DNA of 62,927 nt from Candidatus Saccharimonadota bacterium (GTDB lineage: Bacteria > Patescibacteriota > Saccharimonadia > Saccharimonadales > Saccharimonadaceae), in NCBI GenBank assembly GCA_016282495.1, contig JAEEKR010000013.1:1-62927 (forward strand), given 5' to 3'. A program made the position numbers and the translations under genes. Of this stretch, positions 1 through 7,981 are shown piece by piece. Every line of letters begins with the position of its first letter. The first letter of the stretch is position 1. A model generated the notes under the pieces. That model saw nothing but the letters and a program-made list of their open reading frames with translations. It made no database searches and was not told the DNA's origin.

Positions 1-74
1 AGCGGATCTCATAAAGTGTACAACATCTTACAGCCTGTATTATTGTTACTCTAATAAATAAAAGGCATGAAATT

Positions 75-99
75 AGCCCCGGAATTCCGGGGCTTTTTG
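75..99 (+). terminator. Rho-independent terminator of an upstream + strand gene
   Basis: A perfect GC-rich stem (AGCCCCGG / CCGGGGCT) is followed by TTTTT on the + strand. It ends a transcript that enters from the left; bases 1-60 may hold the last codons of that gene, but two frames are open to nearby stops and I cannot choose. It faces the end of the minus-strand gene at 118 and could also stop that transcript weakly. Confidence 0.8.
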
Positions 100-117
100 T
101 GGTCTTGGACGGAGACC

Positions 118-672
118 TTAGTCGTAAACGTCAATGATAGCTTTGATGAGTTTTTCCGCAATAGGACGAAAAGACTTCTCACTGGTTACAGGTATTTGGC
201 GACGAAGATATGTATATAAGGTGTTTTCGGATACATGTTCTTCTGCTTCTCTGTACCAGAGCTCTTCGTAGAGTGTTCTGGCGAGGTTTAGAGCTTCCGG
301 GCGGCTTGAGTCGTTGGCTATATTCAGCAGGTCAATAAGCACCTTTTCTGAAAGACCAGTCCAGTCTGGGTCATCCCAGTCTGAGTCTTCTTCTTCGCTC
401 TCGGCGCTCTCGGCAAGCATTGAAGTTAACTTGTTGGCCAGCTCAACTTGCTGGGCTTGAAGTTTCTTGTTGCCGTTAGGGCTAACGGGGAGCAGGCTGT
501 AGAGCACATCGTGCAACGTGCTGTCACACATAGCGCTTTCTTTGCCGCGGGAAAAAAGCTCTTTTAAAAGGAGACACTTTTCCTCCTTTGTAATTGAATG
601 CTCGACGCGGCGGCGCGTTCTAATGAAGTCGATAATTTCGCCGGTGGTTAAAGTTTTAATGTCCATCTCCAT
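118..672 (-). CDS. Hypothetical protein with internal tandem duplication
   Basis: I do not recognise this 184-residue soluble protein; it has no signal peptide or membrane segment. Its two halves look like copies of one helical module: LTTGEIIDFI (8-17) matches LSEKVLIDLL (107-116), and DSTLHDVLYSLLPV (50-63) matches ENTLYTYLRRQIPV (149-162). A very acidic linker rich in E, S, D and W (about 88-104) joins them. The ATG at 672 follows a strong AAGGAGAG ribosome-binding site, which fixes the start. The gene has its own near-consensus promoter inside the end of tyrS and a roughly 100-nt leader that can fold into a three-way junction, so its expression may be regulated at RNA level. The function is unknown. 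Confidence 0.75.
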   Translation of the reverse strand: MEMDIKTLTTGEIIDFIRTRRRVEHSITKEEKCLLLKELFSRGKESAMCDSTLHDVLYSLLPVSPNGNKKLQAQQVELANKLTSMLAESAESEEEDSDWDDPDWTGLSEKVLIDLLNIANDSSRPEALNLARTLYEELWYREAEEHVSENTLYTYLRRQIPVTSEKSFRPIAEKLIKAIIDVYD

Positions 673-683
673 GTTCTCTCCTT

Positions 684-740
684 AATCAACGTACAAATGT
701 TCGGCCCCGTCCGGCCTTAGCGGATTCCCGCACGTTGATT
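684..740 (-). promoter_or_regulatory. Structured 5' leader (three-way junction) before the 184-aa gene
   Basis: Nine-base arms at 684-692 and 732-740 (AATCAACGT / ACGTTGATT on the minus strand) pair perfectly. They enclose two smaller hairpins, GCGG-N4-CCGC (720-731) and GGCC-N6-GGCC (703-716). The closing arm runs straight into the AAGGAGAG ribosome-binding site, so folding could control translation. It matches no riboswitch class I can name. Confidence 0.5.
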
Positions 741-751
741 TCATAATGGAA

Positions 752-778
752 AAGCACACCCTTTAAAAGGGAGTGCTT
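752..778 (-). other. Hairpin between tyrS and the 184-aa gene
   Basis: AAGCACTCCC pairs with GGGTGTGCTT (one mismatch) around a 7-nt loop and is followed by TTTTCC on the minus strand. It may end tyrS transcripts. Because the downstream promoter should start near 774, it could also cap the 5' end of the next mRNA. Confidence 0.45.
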
Positions 779-780
779 CT

Positions 781-809
781 ATTGTATCACGTTTTTGGTT
801 ATTTGTCAA
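781..809 (-). promoter_or_regulatory. Sigma-70-type promoter of the 184-aa gene
   Basis: TTGACA (809-804), a 17-nt spacer and TACAAT (786-781), with TG one base before the -10. The -35 box lies inside the last codons of tyrS. Confidence 0.7.
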
Positions 810-2130
810 TGACGGCGAACTTGTTTTTGCCTTTTTTGATGATGGCTGGATAGTCTATCGTGGTAGTTTCGTCGATGATTTTAACGCCGTTTGCGGAGAT
901 GGCGCCTGCGACAACGGCTTTCTTTGCTTCGGTTTTAGAGGTGCAGAGGCCAGTTTCGACGAGAATATCAATGATGTTTTTGCCCACAGTGGTGGATGGG
1001 AAGAATTCAGCAAAAGATTTGAAATCTTCTGGGGTGAGAGTGGAGAAATCGGCATCTTTGCTAAAGAGTAAGTTAGTGAGTTTTTCGACGGCTTTGGCGT
1101 TTTTCTCGCCGTGTACAACAGCGGTAGCACCAAAGGCTAGCTTGCGCTGGGCAAGGCGTTTTTCTGGGGCCTTGGCGTGGTCTTCTAGGATTTGATCGAT
1201 TTCTGGTTTGTCTAGTGTGGTGTAAATCTTGAGGAGATATTCAACAGAAGAGTCTGGTTGGTTGAGCCAGAATTGGTAGAAGTCGAAAACAGAGGTGAAA
1301 TTGCCGGAACCGTTATCTTTACTTGCAAGCCAGACGGCGTTACCTTCGGACTTTCCGAATTTGCGGCCGGTAACTGGATCAATCACGAGTGGGGTAGACC
1401 AGACGTCGGCGGTGGCGTTTTCTAGACGTTTAATCATGTGGATGCCGGAGGTGCAGTTACCGTATTGGTCGGCGCCACAAAGCTGGAGATCAATGCCATA
1501 CGTGCGATAGAGGTGGAGAAAATCGTAGCCTTGAATCAAAGTATAAGAGAACTCGGCATAAGAGATTCCGGAGCCACCTTCGCCAATGCGATTTTGGACA
1601 AATTGGCGATCGAGGAGCTGAGTCATGGAGAAAGTTTTGCCGACTTCGCGAAGGAAGGCGAGGTAGTTCATGTCTTTGAACCAGTCGTAATTATCAACCA
1701 TACTGATATTGATGGTCTCGGAATCTTCTTCCTCGGACACGCTCGAGGCCGCTCGGCAAAGCTTATGGTCCTCGGAAGAAATTCCTGAACCATCAGCTAT
1801 GGCGTTGGTTAGGACGTTTTCTATCTGGGTTTTGAGGCAGGATTTATTGTGGTTGACCTCGTCGAGAGATTTTAAGTCTCTTTCGCCGTTTTCTTTTGGA
1901 TCGCCGATTTGGCCGGTGGCGCCGCCAACTAAGAGGTATGGTTTGTAGCCGTGGCGGATAAAAGTAGCGCACATCATCAGAGCGGCGAGGTTGCCGATGG
2001 TAAGGGAATCAGCCGAAGGGTCTGCACCCCAATAGAACTGCTTGTTTTCACGAGTATCGAGATCTTCAGGGTTTTTGATGGTGGTTTCGGCGGTAAATCC
2101 ACGCCATAATAATTCTTCAGATAGTTTCAT
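799..2130 (-). CDS. tyrS: Tyrosyl-tRNA synthetase with an in-frame palindromic insertion
   Basis: This cytoplasmic class I synthetase charges tRNA-Tyr. The Rossmann core carries the HIGH-like signature LTIGNL (43-48), the tyrosine-binding region YTLIQGYDF (196-204), GADQYGN (219-225) and the KMSKS-like KFGKS (257-261); the last ~60 residues are an S4 RNA-binding domain. The 443 residues are about 20 more than usual. The excess is residues 116-137, which a palindromic repeat encodes exactly (1720-1785) and which lies in a surface loop before VDNYDW. The ATG at 2130 has no Shine-Dalgarno site but lies six bases after TATAAT (2142-2137), so the mRNA is probably leaderless. Catalytic motifs are intact. 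Confidence 0.97.
   Translation of the reverse strand: MKLSEELLWRGFTAETTIKNPEDLDTRENKQFYWGADPSADSLTIGNLAALMMCATFIRHGYKPYLLVGGATGQIGDPKENGERDLKSLDEVNHNKSCLKTQIENVLTNAIADGSGISSEDHKLCRAASSVSEEEDSETINISMVDNYDWFKDMNYLAFLREVGKTFSMTQLLDRQFVQNRIGEGGSGISYAEFSYTLIQGYDFLHLYRTYGIDLQLCGADQYGNCTSGIHMIKRLENATADVWSTPLVIDPVTGRKFGKSEGNAVWLASKDNGSGNFTSVFDFYQFWLNQPDSSVEYLLKIYTTLDKPEIDQILEDHAKAPEKRLAQRKLAFGATAVVHGEKNAKAVEKLTNLLFSKDADFSTLTPEDFKSFAEFFPSTTVGKNIIDILVETGLCTSKTEAKKAVVAGAISANGVKIIDETTTIDYPAIIKKGKNKFAVIDK
1720..1785 (-). repeat. Palindromic element copy 1, inside tyrS
   Basis: Imperfect inverted arms at 1720-1738 and 1768-1785 surround a 29-nt core (1739-1767) that reads ACGCTCGAGG...AGCTTATG on the + strand. 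The core contains its own mini-hairpin GCC-GCTC-GGC. The element is 66 nt, so it adds exactly 22 codons; in the tyrS frame it encodes SEDHKLCRAASSVSEEE. The same core recurs at 19403-19431 and 35709-35737. Confidence 0.8.
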
Positions 2131-2159
2131 GGAATTATTATAACATCTGTGATGGGGTT

Positions 2160-2393
2160 TTAAAACTGGTCGTTTTCTTCCCTGTAGTCCTTTTTGACTT
2201 TTTCAATAATCAGAATCATCATTGTCGTACCAGAGAAGAGACATGCCATAGCAACAGAGAATAGAACGGCGGTCGAATCTTCGATCTTGGTTGCTGTTGC
2301 GCCAAGTGGGGCCGGACCTTCTAGGGCAGAAGATGGAGACTGCGTGTTATTATTGTCGTTGTTGTTGAAATTACAACGTTTCTTTGTTTTAAT
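2160..2393 (-). CDS. Possible small single-pass membrane protein without ATG start
   Basis: An open minus-strand frame ends at TAA 2162-2160 and gives a sensible small membrane protein: a basic start (KTKKR), an N-rich stretch, a P/S/A-rich linker, one membrane span (AVLFSVAMACLFSGTTMMIL) and a charged tail. No ATG, GTG or TTG lies upstream of the span in frame. The best candidate start is ATT at 2393, six bases after a weak TATAGC box, which matches the leaderless spacing seen elsewhere here; the first in-frame ATG lies inside the span. The gene sits head to head with the phosphoketolase pair. It is a tentative call and could be a decayed gene. Confidence 0.4.
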   Translation of the reverse strand: MKTKKRCNFNNNDNNNTQSPSSALEGPAPLGATATKIEDSTAVLFSVAMACLFSGTTMMILIIEKVKKDYREENDQF

Positions 2394-2401
2394 GATTATG
2401 C

Positions 2402-2407
2402 TATAAT
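2402..2407 (+). promoter_or_regulatory. -10 box for the phosphoketolase pair (leaderless)
   Basis: TATAAT ends six bases before the ATG at 2414. No ribosome-binding site fits between them, so transcription should begin at or next to the start codon. Confidence 0.6.
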
Positions 2408-2413
2408 TTTGTT

Positions 2414-3373
2414 ATGTATTCTGGGTCGGGCAATACTTTAAACCAGATTAAACGTCACATCGCTGCATGCGATTATTTAACTGTGGCACAACTGTTTTTA
2501 AAAAGTGATTTTTTGCTTGAAAATCCGCTCTCTTTTGACGATATTAAACCAAGGCTACTGGGTCACTGGGGAACCTGTCACGGGATCAATTTGGCTTACG
2601 CAAATTTGAAATATTTTTACGAGAAGAATCCAGGATATTCGTTTGTACTTGGACCAGGGCACGGATTTCCAGCCTTACAGGCCAATTTATTTATTGACGG
2701 GGAACTAGAAAAAGTTGACAAAAATGCTACAAGAAATCTACACGGCATTGAGTATCTCTGCAAATATTTTTCTTGGCCGGGTGGATTTCCGTCACATGCT
2801 AGCCCAATAACGCCAAACGTGATTTGCGAAGGCGGGGAACTAGGCTACGCGCTCGCTACGGCATTTGGAGCGGCACTTGGACATCCAGAAAAAACTATCG
2901 CTGTCTTGATTGGTGACGGGGAACTAGAAACCGCTACAGCTCTTTCTTCTCTTAATATGGTGAAGTTAGCTGGTGGTAAAGCAAATGGAAAAGTTTTGCC
3001 GATTTTGCATCTTAATGGGTATAAGATTTCAGCGCCGACCATATATGGACGTAAATCTGAGCGGGAATTGAATGAGCTTGTGCGCGGTTTTGGATACACG
3101 CCGCTTGTCGTAACAGAGAATAACGAAGATTTTCAAATAAAACTCGCCGCTGCAAATCGATTAGATCATCCTTTCTTAATCATGAAAACAGAGAAGGGGG
3201 CAAGTGGGCCTAGCGCGGTGAATGACCAAAAGGTAGCAGGAAATTATCTTGCCCACCAAATTCCATTACCGAACGCAAAAACCGATGAATCTCAGTTAAA
3301 ACTCCTAGAAGAGTGGTTAAAGTCTTATAATTTTGAAGATTTTTATTCGATGGAGGAGGGGATCTTGATATGA
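2414..3373 (+). CDS. Phosphoketolase, N-terminal (TPP-binding) half
   Basis: Xylulose-5-phosphate/fructose-6-phosphate phosphoketolase cleaves ketose phosphates with thiamine diphosphate to give acetyl phosphate. This 319-residue protein covers the first domain of the ~800-residue enzyme: GHWGT (50-54), GPGHG (80-84), PGGFPSH (122-128), EGGELGYAL (139-147), GDGELET (167-173, cofactor/Mg site) and HLNGYKI (199-205). It ends at the natural domain boundary, and the second half follows in a separate frame through an ATGA overlap at 3370-3373. Both halves keep their active-site motifs, so a two-subunit enzyme is more likely than a pseudogene. Acetate kinase at 50977 could use the product. Confidence 0.9.
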   Translation: MYSGSGNTLNQIKRHIAACDYLTVAQLFLKSDFLLENPLSFDDIKPRLLGHWGTCHGINLAYANLKYFYEKNPGYSFVLGPGHGFPALQANLFIDGELEKVDKNATRNLHGIEYLCKYFSWPGGFPSHASPITPNVICEGGELGYALATAFGAALGHPEKTIAVLIGDGELETATALSSLNMVKLAGGKANGKVLPILHLNGYKISAPTIYGRKSERELNELVRGFGYTPLVVTENNEDFQIKLAAANRLDHPFLIMKTEKGASGPSAVNDQKVAGNYLAHQIPLPNAKTDESQLKLLEEWLKSYNFEDFYSMEEGILI

Positions 3374-4545
3374 TCGAACGTGTAGATAATCCTGGAACAG
3401 AAGCTTTTTCGCCGGCTAAAAAGTTTGGGGAACTACTAAGAAAGCGCCTTGAGAAAGATCCGACCTTTTATGTTTTTTCACCAGACGAAACAACGAGTAA
3501 TAGGCTAGATGAAGTTTTTCAAGCATCGCCTAGACTTTGGAATTTGCCTAGGGAAGATTGGGATTTGCCAGAGGCAGAGAATGGTCGCATAGTAGAATTA
3601 CTATCGGAAAACACTTTGTTTGCTGCAATGGTGGGGCACATTCTCAACAACGAGCCGGCTATGATGACGAGTTATGAATCGTTCTTCTCTGTTATAACTT
3701 CGCAAATTTTGCAGCAAATTAAATTCTTTGAGCAATCTGATAGCGTAGAATGGAGACCAAAGTATCCGAGCGTGAATCTGCTCTCTACAAGTACTTGCTG
3801 GAGACAGGACCATAACGGCTTTTCGCACCAATCGCCAGCTCTGATATCAACGCTATTATCTTTGCCGAGCAACCGCGTAAATTGTCTTTTCCCTGTGGAT
3901 GACGTGGCAGTGGAACCGACCTTCGACTATATGTTAAGTTCTAAAAATGTTGTAAATTTGACAACATTTGATAAAAATCTTGAGCCAAGATGGATTGATT
4001 CTTATCATGCTGATTTCCAATTTAAAAATGGTGGTGCAAGTATTTTTAAGTTTACTTCTGACGAGAGCCCTGATTTTATCTTTACCGCAGCTGGGGATAT
4101 TGCTACTCGCGAAGCAATTTTTGCAATCAGAATTTTGAAAGAAGATGTTTCAGGCGTAAATATCCGCTTTATTGGAATTAATTCCCTCAGTTATAATGCA
4201 ATCGGGACCTATGACAATAAGCTGCCTCAAGATGCTTTTGATGATTATTTCACTACTGATAGGCCAATTATTGCGAACTTCCACGGTTATCCAGAGACTC
4301 TAAGGAATATTTTGACGCATTATGCGAATGAGGATAGGTTGTCTGTACATGGTTTTATGGATAAAGGTAGCACTACAACGCCGTTTGAGATGCTGTCTTG
4401 GAATGGGACGTCTCGTTATAATCTTGCAATTGATGTAGCAGAGAGGCTAGATCGCACAGATTTGGTAGAAAAGTATCAGAAAATTTTAGCCGAAAACTCT
4501 GAATACGCTAAGTTATTCGGTGTAGACAAGATAGATTTGATGTAA
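3370..4545 (+). CDS. Phosphoketolase, C-terminal half
   Basis: This 391-residue protein carries the rest of phosphoketolase: SPDETTSNRL (37-46), SYESF (101-105), WRQDHNGFSHQ (144-154) and KGSTTTPF (332-339), all hallmarks of the pyrimidine-binding and C-terminal domains. Its ATG overlaps the stop of the first half (ATGA) and a GGAGGGG site lies 9 bases upstream, so the halves are translationally coupled and should be made 1:1. Together they total 710 residues against about 800 for the bifidobacterial enzyme, with trimmed loops and C-terminus. I infer a heteromeric enzyme like the two-subunit transketolases. A frameshift in an ancestral fused gene is the alternative origin. Confidence 0.9.
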   Translation: MIERVDNPGTEAFSPAKKFGELLRKRLEKDPTFYVFSPDETTSNRLDEVFQASPRLWNLPREDWDLPEAENGRIVELLSENTLFAAMVGHILNNEPAMMTSYESFFSVITSQILQQIKFFEQSDSVEWRPKYPSVNLLSTSTCWRQDHNGFSHQSPALISTLLSLPSNRVNCLFPVDDVAVEPTFDYMLSSKNVVNLTTFDKNLEPRWIDSYHADFQFKNGGASIFKFTSDESPDFIFTAAGDIATREAIFAIRILKEDVSGVNIRFIGINSLSYNAIGTYDNKLPQDAFDDYFTTDRPIIANFHGYPETLRNILTHYANEDRLSVHGFMDKGSTTTPFEMLSWNGTSRYNLAIDVAERLDRTDLVEKYQKILAENSEYAKLFGVDKIDLM

Positions 4546-4571
4546 AAAATACAACATGTTAAAATCTAGCT

Positions 4572-5315
4572 ATGGAATTATTTATTTTATTGTTGGTGGC
4601 AGCTATTTTTATTGAGACCACCGTTATTTTAATCAAAACTTTTTATAAGAATACTAATAAAGGTGGCAAGCGTAAAATCTATGTCGACACTTCCGCCCTA
4701 ATGGATAGAAGAATTCTAGCAGTGGCACAGACAGGGTTTATTGGCGATGATGTGATTATCCCAAGAAGCGTAATTAGAGAGTTACAGCTGCTAGCTGACG
4801 GACACGATAGCGAAAAACGTGCCCGTGCCAGAATGGGGTTAGATGTGGTGAACGAGCTCGAGCGTGTAGTGTTTTTTGAGACCACGATTTTGCAGGACGA
4901 GCTTGATCGCACTCCTGTAGATGAACGTTTAATTGAACTTGCCAAAAAGAATCACGGAGTCATTTTAACCTGTGACTTTAATCTTGGAAAAGTAGCAAAA
5001 ACTGAGAAAATTGATGTTCTCAACGTGAATGATCTTGCACTCGTGCTTAGGGGTGAGTATTTGCCAGGTGAAAAACTACAGGTAAAAATCACAGCAGCTG
5101 GCAGTAACCCAAAACAAGGTGTGGGTTACTTACCAGATGGTGTGATGGTGGTAGTTGATAATGCGAGCAAGAAAATTGGCGAGACGCTAGATGTGGAATT
5201 TGTGAAGTTTTTGCAAACTTCAGCCGGAAGAATGGCTTTCGCAAAGATTTGCCCGAAAAAGCCGGTGACTAGAAAGAATCTTGGTCGGAGCCAGACTCGC
5301 CGTAAACGTCAGTAG
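4572..5315 (+). CDS. Membrane-anchored PIN-TRAM domain protein (YacL-like)
   Basis: One N-terminal membrane helix (about 2-22) is followed by a PIN nuclease fold (about 37-160) with acidic motifs YVDTSALMD, IPRSVIREL and TCDFNLGKVA, then a TRAM RNA-binding domain (about 175-235, GEKLQVKI...VGYLPDGVMVVV). This order matches the YacL family. It probably acts on RNA at the membrane; the substrate is unknown. The ATG at 4572 lies six bases after TAAAAT (4560-4565) without a Shine-Dalgarno site, so it is probably leaderless. Its last 47 bases overlap the end of the convergent PBP gene, and the basic tail (RRKRQ) is encoded there. Confidence 0.85.
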   Translation: MELFILLLVAAIFIETTVILIKTFYKNTNKGGKRKIYVDTSALMDRRILAVAQTGFIGDDVIIPRSVIRELQLLADGHDSEKRARARMGLDVVNELERVVFFETTILQDELDRTPVDERLIELAKKNHGVILTCDFNLGKVAKTEKIDVLNVNDLALVLRGEYLPGEKLQVKITAAGSNPKQGVGYLPDGVMVVVDNASKKIGETLDVEFVKFLQTSAGRMAFAKICPKKPVTRKNLGRSQTRRKRQ

Positions 5316-7968
5316 CAACTACTTTGATTTCGCTGGCGTCTTCTGGAAGCGCGTATTCTAGTGTTGTAGAATCAACAATCTGTTGCGTTTCACGAACTGT
5401 ACCGTCAACGTAGATAGTATAGGATGCGAGCGCTTCGGTTCCCTTGTAAATATTGATGTAAGCGGTGTAGTCAGTAACGGCGATCTCTACTGTTGGGGCA
5501 CGATAGGTGTAGCTATAAGGGCAAGAATCTTGTTCTTCCCTAGTATATGGCTCTGGAACTTCCCAAACTTCTTCTTTAGTCATTGGGTCAACACTTTTAC
5601 TAACTTCTACAGAAATGATATGAGAGTCTGGGGTACAGGCAGAAGCTAGCTTATGAGTAAACTTGTTAAAGTTGAGAGCAGTTTTTGTACTGCCAGAGGT
5701 TTTTGCATTATACCAGCTTGGCCAAATATCACCCTTAATATCCTGGATGCCAGCAGGGCGCGCTGGGCCATTATTAGGCGCCCATTTTCCCTGCTCTTGA
5801 TAGAGGGCGTGAACGTTTTGCATATAGTCGTTGGTAACTCTACGAACAAGATTGTTCGTACTATTTCTCAAACCGGCACCATCGTGATTACCGTTCCATA
5901 CTGCTGTAGCGATAGCGGTTGAATAACTTAGCACCCAAGAGTCTTTAGCGATAGCGCTGTTAGAGGTGGTGGTGGTACCAGTTTTAGTAGCGGTCCAGAC
6001 GCCTGGAACAACGAAACCAAATGATGTACCTTGCGATCCGAAGACCATAGAACGTGCTCCGGCATCGCTTAGTATACTGGACATCATATAGGCAACTTGT
6101 TCATCAACCACACGTTCGCCTTGATTGTCAACCCACGATTCTAGGACATCACCAGAAGAGTTCTTAATTTCTAGAACGTAGCTGAGTTCTTTATAAACGC
6201 CACCCCTAGCGAGCGATGCATAAGTGTTGGCGTGTTCAACTGGTGTCACATTACAACCAGAACCGATTGCGATCGAAAGACCAGAAGAGGTACCGCTATC
6301 AGCACAGTAGGTTTTGTCTCCTAATCTATGCAAAACGTCAAGACTGTTTTCTACGCCGTTAATGTATAAGGCCTTAACGGCTGGAATATTCAAGGAGTTA
6401 GCAAGGGATTTCCTGATTGAAACATTGCCGTACCATCTACCGGTATAATTACGTAAGGCACAGCCCCTGGAGTTACCGCCGCAATAGATTTTATCAATGT
6501 TTTCATCCTTTAAGATTGAGCCTGGACCAAAGTTTTGGCCATCACGTTGGACAAATAACGGCGTATAGTCTAGCACTGGCTTGATACTAGAGCCAGGTTC
6601 TAGTTCTGACGTTGCAGCGTTTACCTCGCCATAAGAACCGTTGTAAAAGTCTACAGAGCCAACCATAGCAATGACTTGGCCGGTTTCTACGTCGACAGAA
6701 GCAAGTGCTATATTATCACTACCATTCTGAGACATCATAGTTGCGCCAGTGGCAACTGCTTGCTCGGCGATTTGTTGAGCACGATAGTCTAACGTGGTTT
6801 TAATTGTGAAACCACCTGAACGCATGGTTTGAATGCCGTATTTTTCTTCTAGCAAATCCCTTACTTCTAGCACAAAATGCGGAGCTTTCATATTGGCGTA
6901 TTGGCTGGATTCTGGCTGGATTTGATCAAGAATAGGGACAGCCTTAGCTTCTTCGGCCTCCTCTTTTGTGGCGTAGCCGATTTCAACCATGCTATCGAGC
7001 ACTTTATGCTGGCGCTTAATCAATGCTTCATTACCGTAAGTGTTGTATGGGTTAAGCACGCCAGGGTTATTAGGAATAGCGGCAAGAAGTGCGGATTCTG
7101 CCAGGTTCAAGTCGGCAGCAGATTTGTTAAAGTATGTTCTGGCGGCGCTTTCTACACCGTTACGACGACCTCCGTATGGCGATTCATTGAGATACATCGT
7201 AATGATTTGCTCTTTTTCGTAGGTTTTTTCAAGCTCCATTGCTAGAATTAACTCTTTGATTTTACGAGATATACCACCACGGTCATCAGATGAGGCTTCG
7301 TTGGAGAAATAAAGCTGTTTGATAAGTTGCTGAGTAAGTGTAGAACCGCCCTGTACGCCTTGACCTGACAAGGTTGCGAACGCAGCGCGAATAACAGCAC
7401 CAAAATCTACGCCTGGGTGAGTGTAAAAGTTCTTATCCTCGATAGCTACCGTTGCTCTACGCATATAGGTAGAGATTTCTGAACCGTCTACGGCGATACG
7501 ATAATCTTCATCGCCAGTATCTTCCCACAAAATCTCACCGTTGCGATCTAGATAGGTGTTTACGGTGTCTTGAATATTGATACTAGATAGTTGAGACTCT
7601 AGATCTTTGATTTCTCTCTTATAATAGAGAAATAAGCCACCAACTGCGATGATCATAAGTAAAATACAAGCGGCAAAGAATTTTAATATCTTCTTAAAGC
7701 CATACCAGGAAAACCAATAATGAAATACGCGTTTTGGATGAAAATGCGCGAAAAATCGTTTGACTGGCTCTTTTGGCAGACTCGCTAAAGATTCGGCACG
7801 CTTTCTAGCCTGTTTATCTTTGCGCATTTGGCGCTTATAACGCATTTTTTGGAAGAAACCCATATTGTCTAGTTTGGGTTTTTTATTCGATGCTGTTTTA
7901 TTAGTTTTAGGCAAAATAATTTCACTCTTAGATTTGGCCTTTTTGGCCTTTCCCGCAGTTTTTTTCAT
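5269..7968 (-). CDS. Class A penicillin-binding protein (PBP1-like)
   Basis: A bifunctional peptidoglycan synthase of 899 residues. A long basic cytoplasmic tail (1-90) precedes one membrane helix (about 93-116). The glycosyltransferase-51 domain follows with EDKNFYTHPG (177-186), QGGSTLTQQL (206-215) and KTYEKEQIITMYLN (248-261). The transpeptidase domain has SxxK (SSIK, in PGSSIKPV), SxN (SLANSLN) and KTG (TKTGTTT). The C-terminus ends in an Ig-like domain. The ATG at 7968 is seven bases after TATAAT (7981-7976), which overlaps the end of grpE, so it has its own leaderless promoter. Its 3' end overlaps the PIN-TRAM gene tail to tail. Confidence 0.95.
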   Translation of the reverse strand: MKKTAGKAKKAKSKSEIILPKTNKTASNKKPKLDNMGFFQKMRYKRQMRKDKQARKRAESLASLPKEPVKRFFAHFHPKRVFHYWFSWYGFKKILKFFAACILLMIIAVGGLFLYYKREIKDLESQLSSINIQDTVNTYLDRNGEILWEDTGDEDYRIAVDGSEISTYMRRATVAIEDKNFYTHPGVDFGAVIRAAFATLSGQGVQGGSTLTQQLIKQLYFSNEASSDDRGGISRKIKELILAMELEKTYEKEQIITMYLNESPYGGRRNGVESAARTYFNKSAADLNLAESALLAAIPNNPGVLNPYNTYGNEALIKRQHKVLDSMVEIGYATKEEAEEAKAVPILDQIQPESSQYANMKAPHFVLEVRDLLEEKYGIQTMRSGGFTIKTTLDYRAQQIAEQAVATGATMMSQNGSDNIALASVDVETGQVIAMVGSVDFYNGSYGEVNAATSELEPGSSIKPVLDYTPLFVQRDGQNFGPGSILKDENIDKIYCGGNSRGCALRNYTGRWYGNVSIRKSLANSLNIPAVKALYINGVENSLDVLHRLGDKTYCADSGTSSGLSIAIGSGCNVTPVEHANTYASLARGGVYKELSYVLEIKNSSGDVLESWVDNQGERVVDEQVAYMMSSILSDAGARSMVFGSQGTSFGFVVPGVWTATKTGTTTTSNSAIAKDSWVLSYSTAIATAVWNGNHDGAGLRNSTNNLVRRVTNDYMQNVHALYQEQGKWAPNNGPARPAGIQDIKGDIWPSWYNAKTSGSTKTALNFNKFTHKLASACTPDSHIISVEVSKSVDPMTKEEVWEVPEPYTREEQDSCPYSYTYRAPTVEIAVTDYTAYINIYKGTEALASYTIYVDGTVRETQQIVDSTTLEYALPEDASEIKVVATDVYGESGSDQDSF

Positions 7969-7981
7969 AAGCTAAATTATA

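Noticed and set aside
860-1948. Plus-strand frames opposite tyrS
   Set aside because: They are shadows of tyrS codons with no family features or start signals.
3806-3830. GGACCATAACGGC in the phosphoketolase C-terminal half, similar to the element start
   Set aside because: It encodes the invariant WRQDHNGFSHQ motif, has no arms, and is explained by the family.
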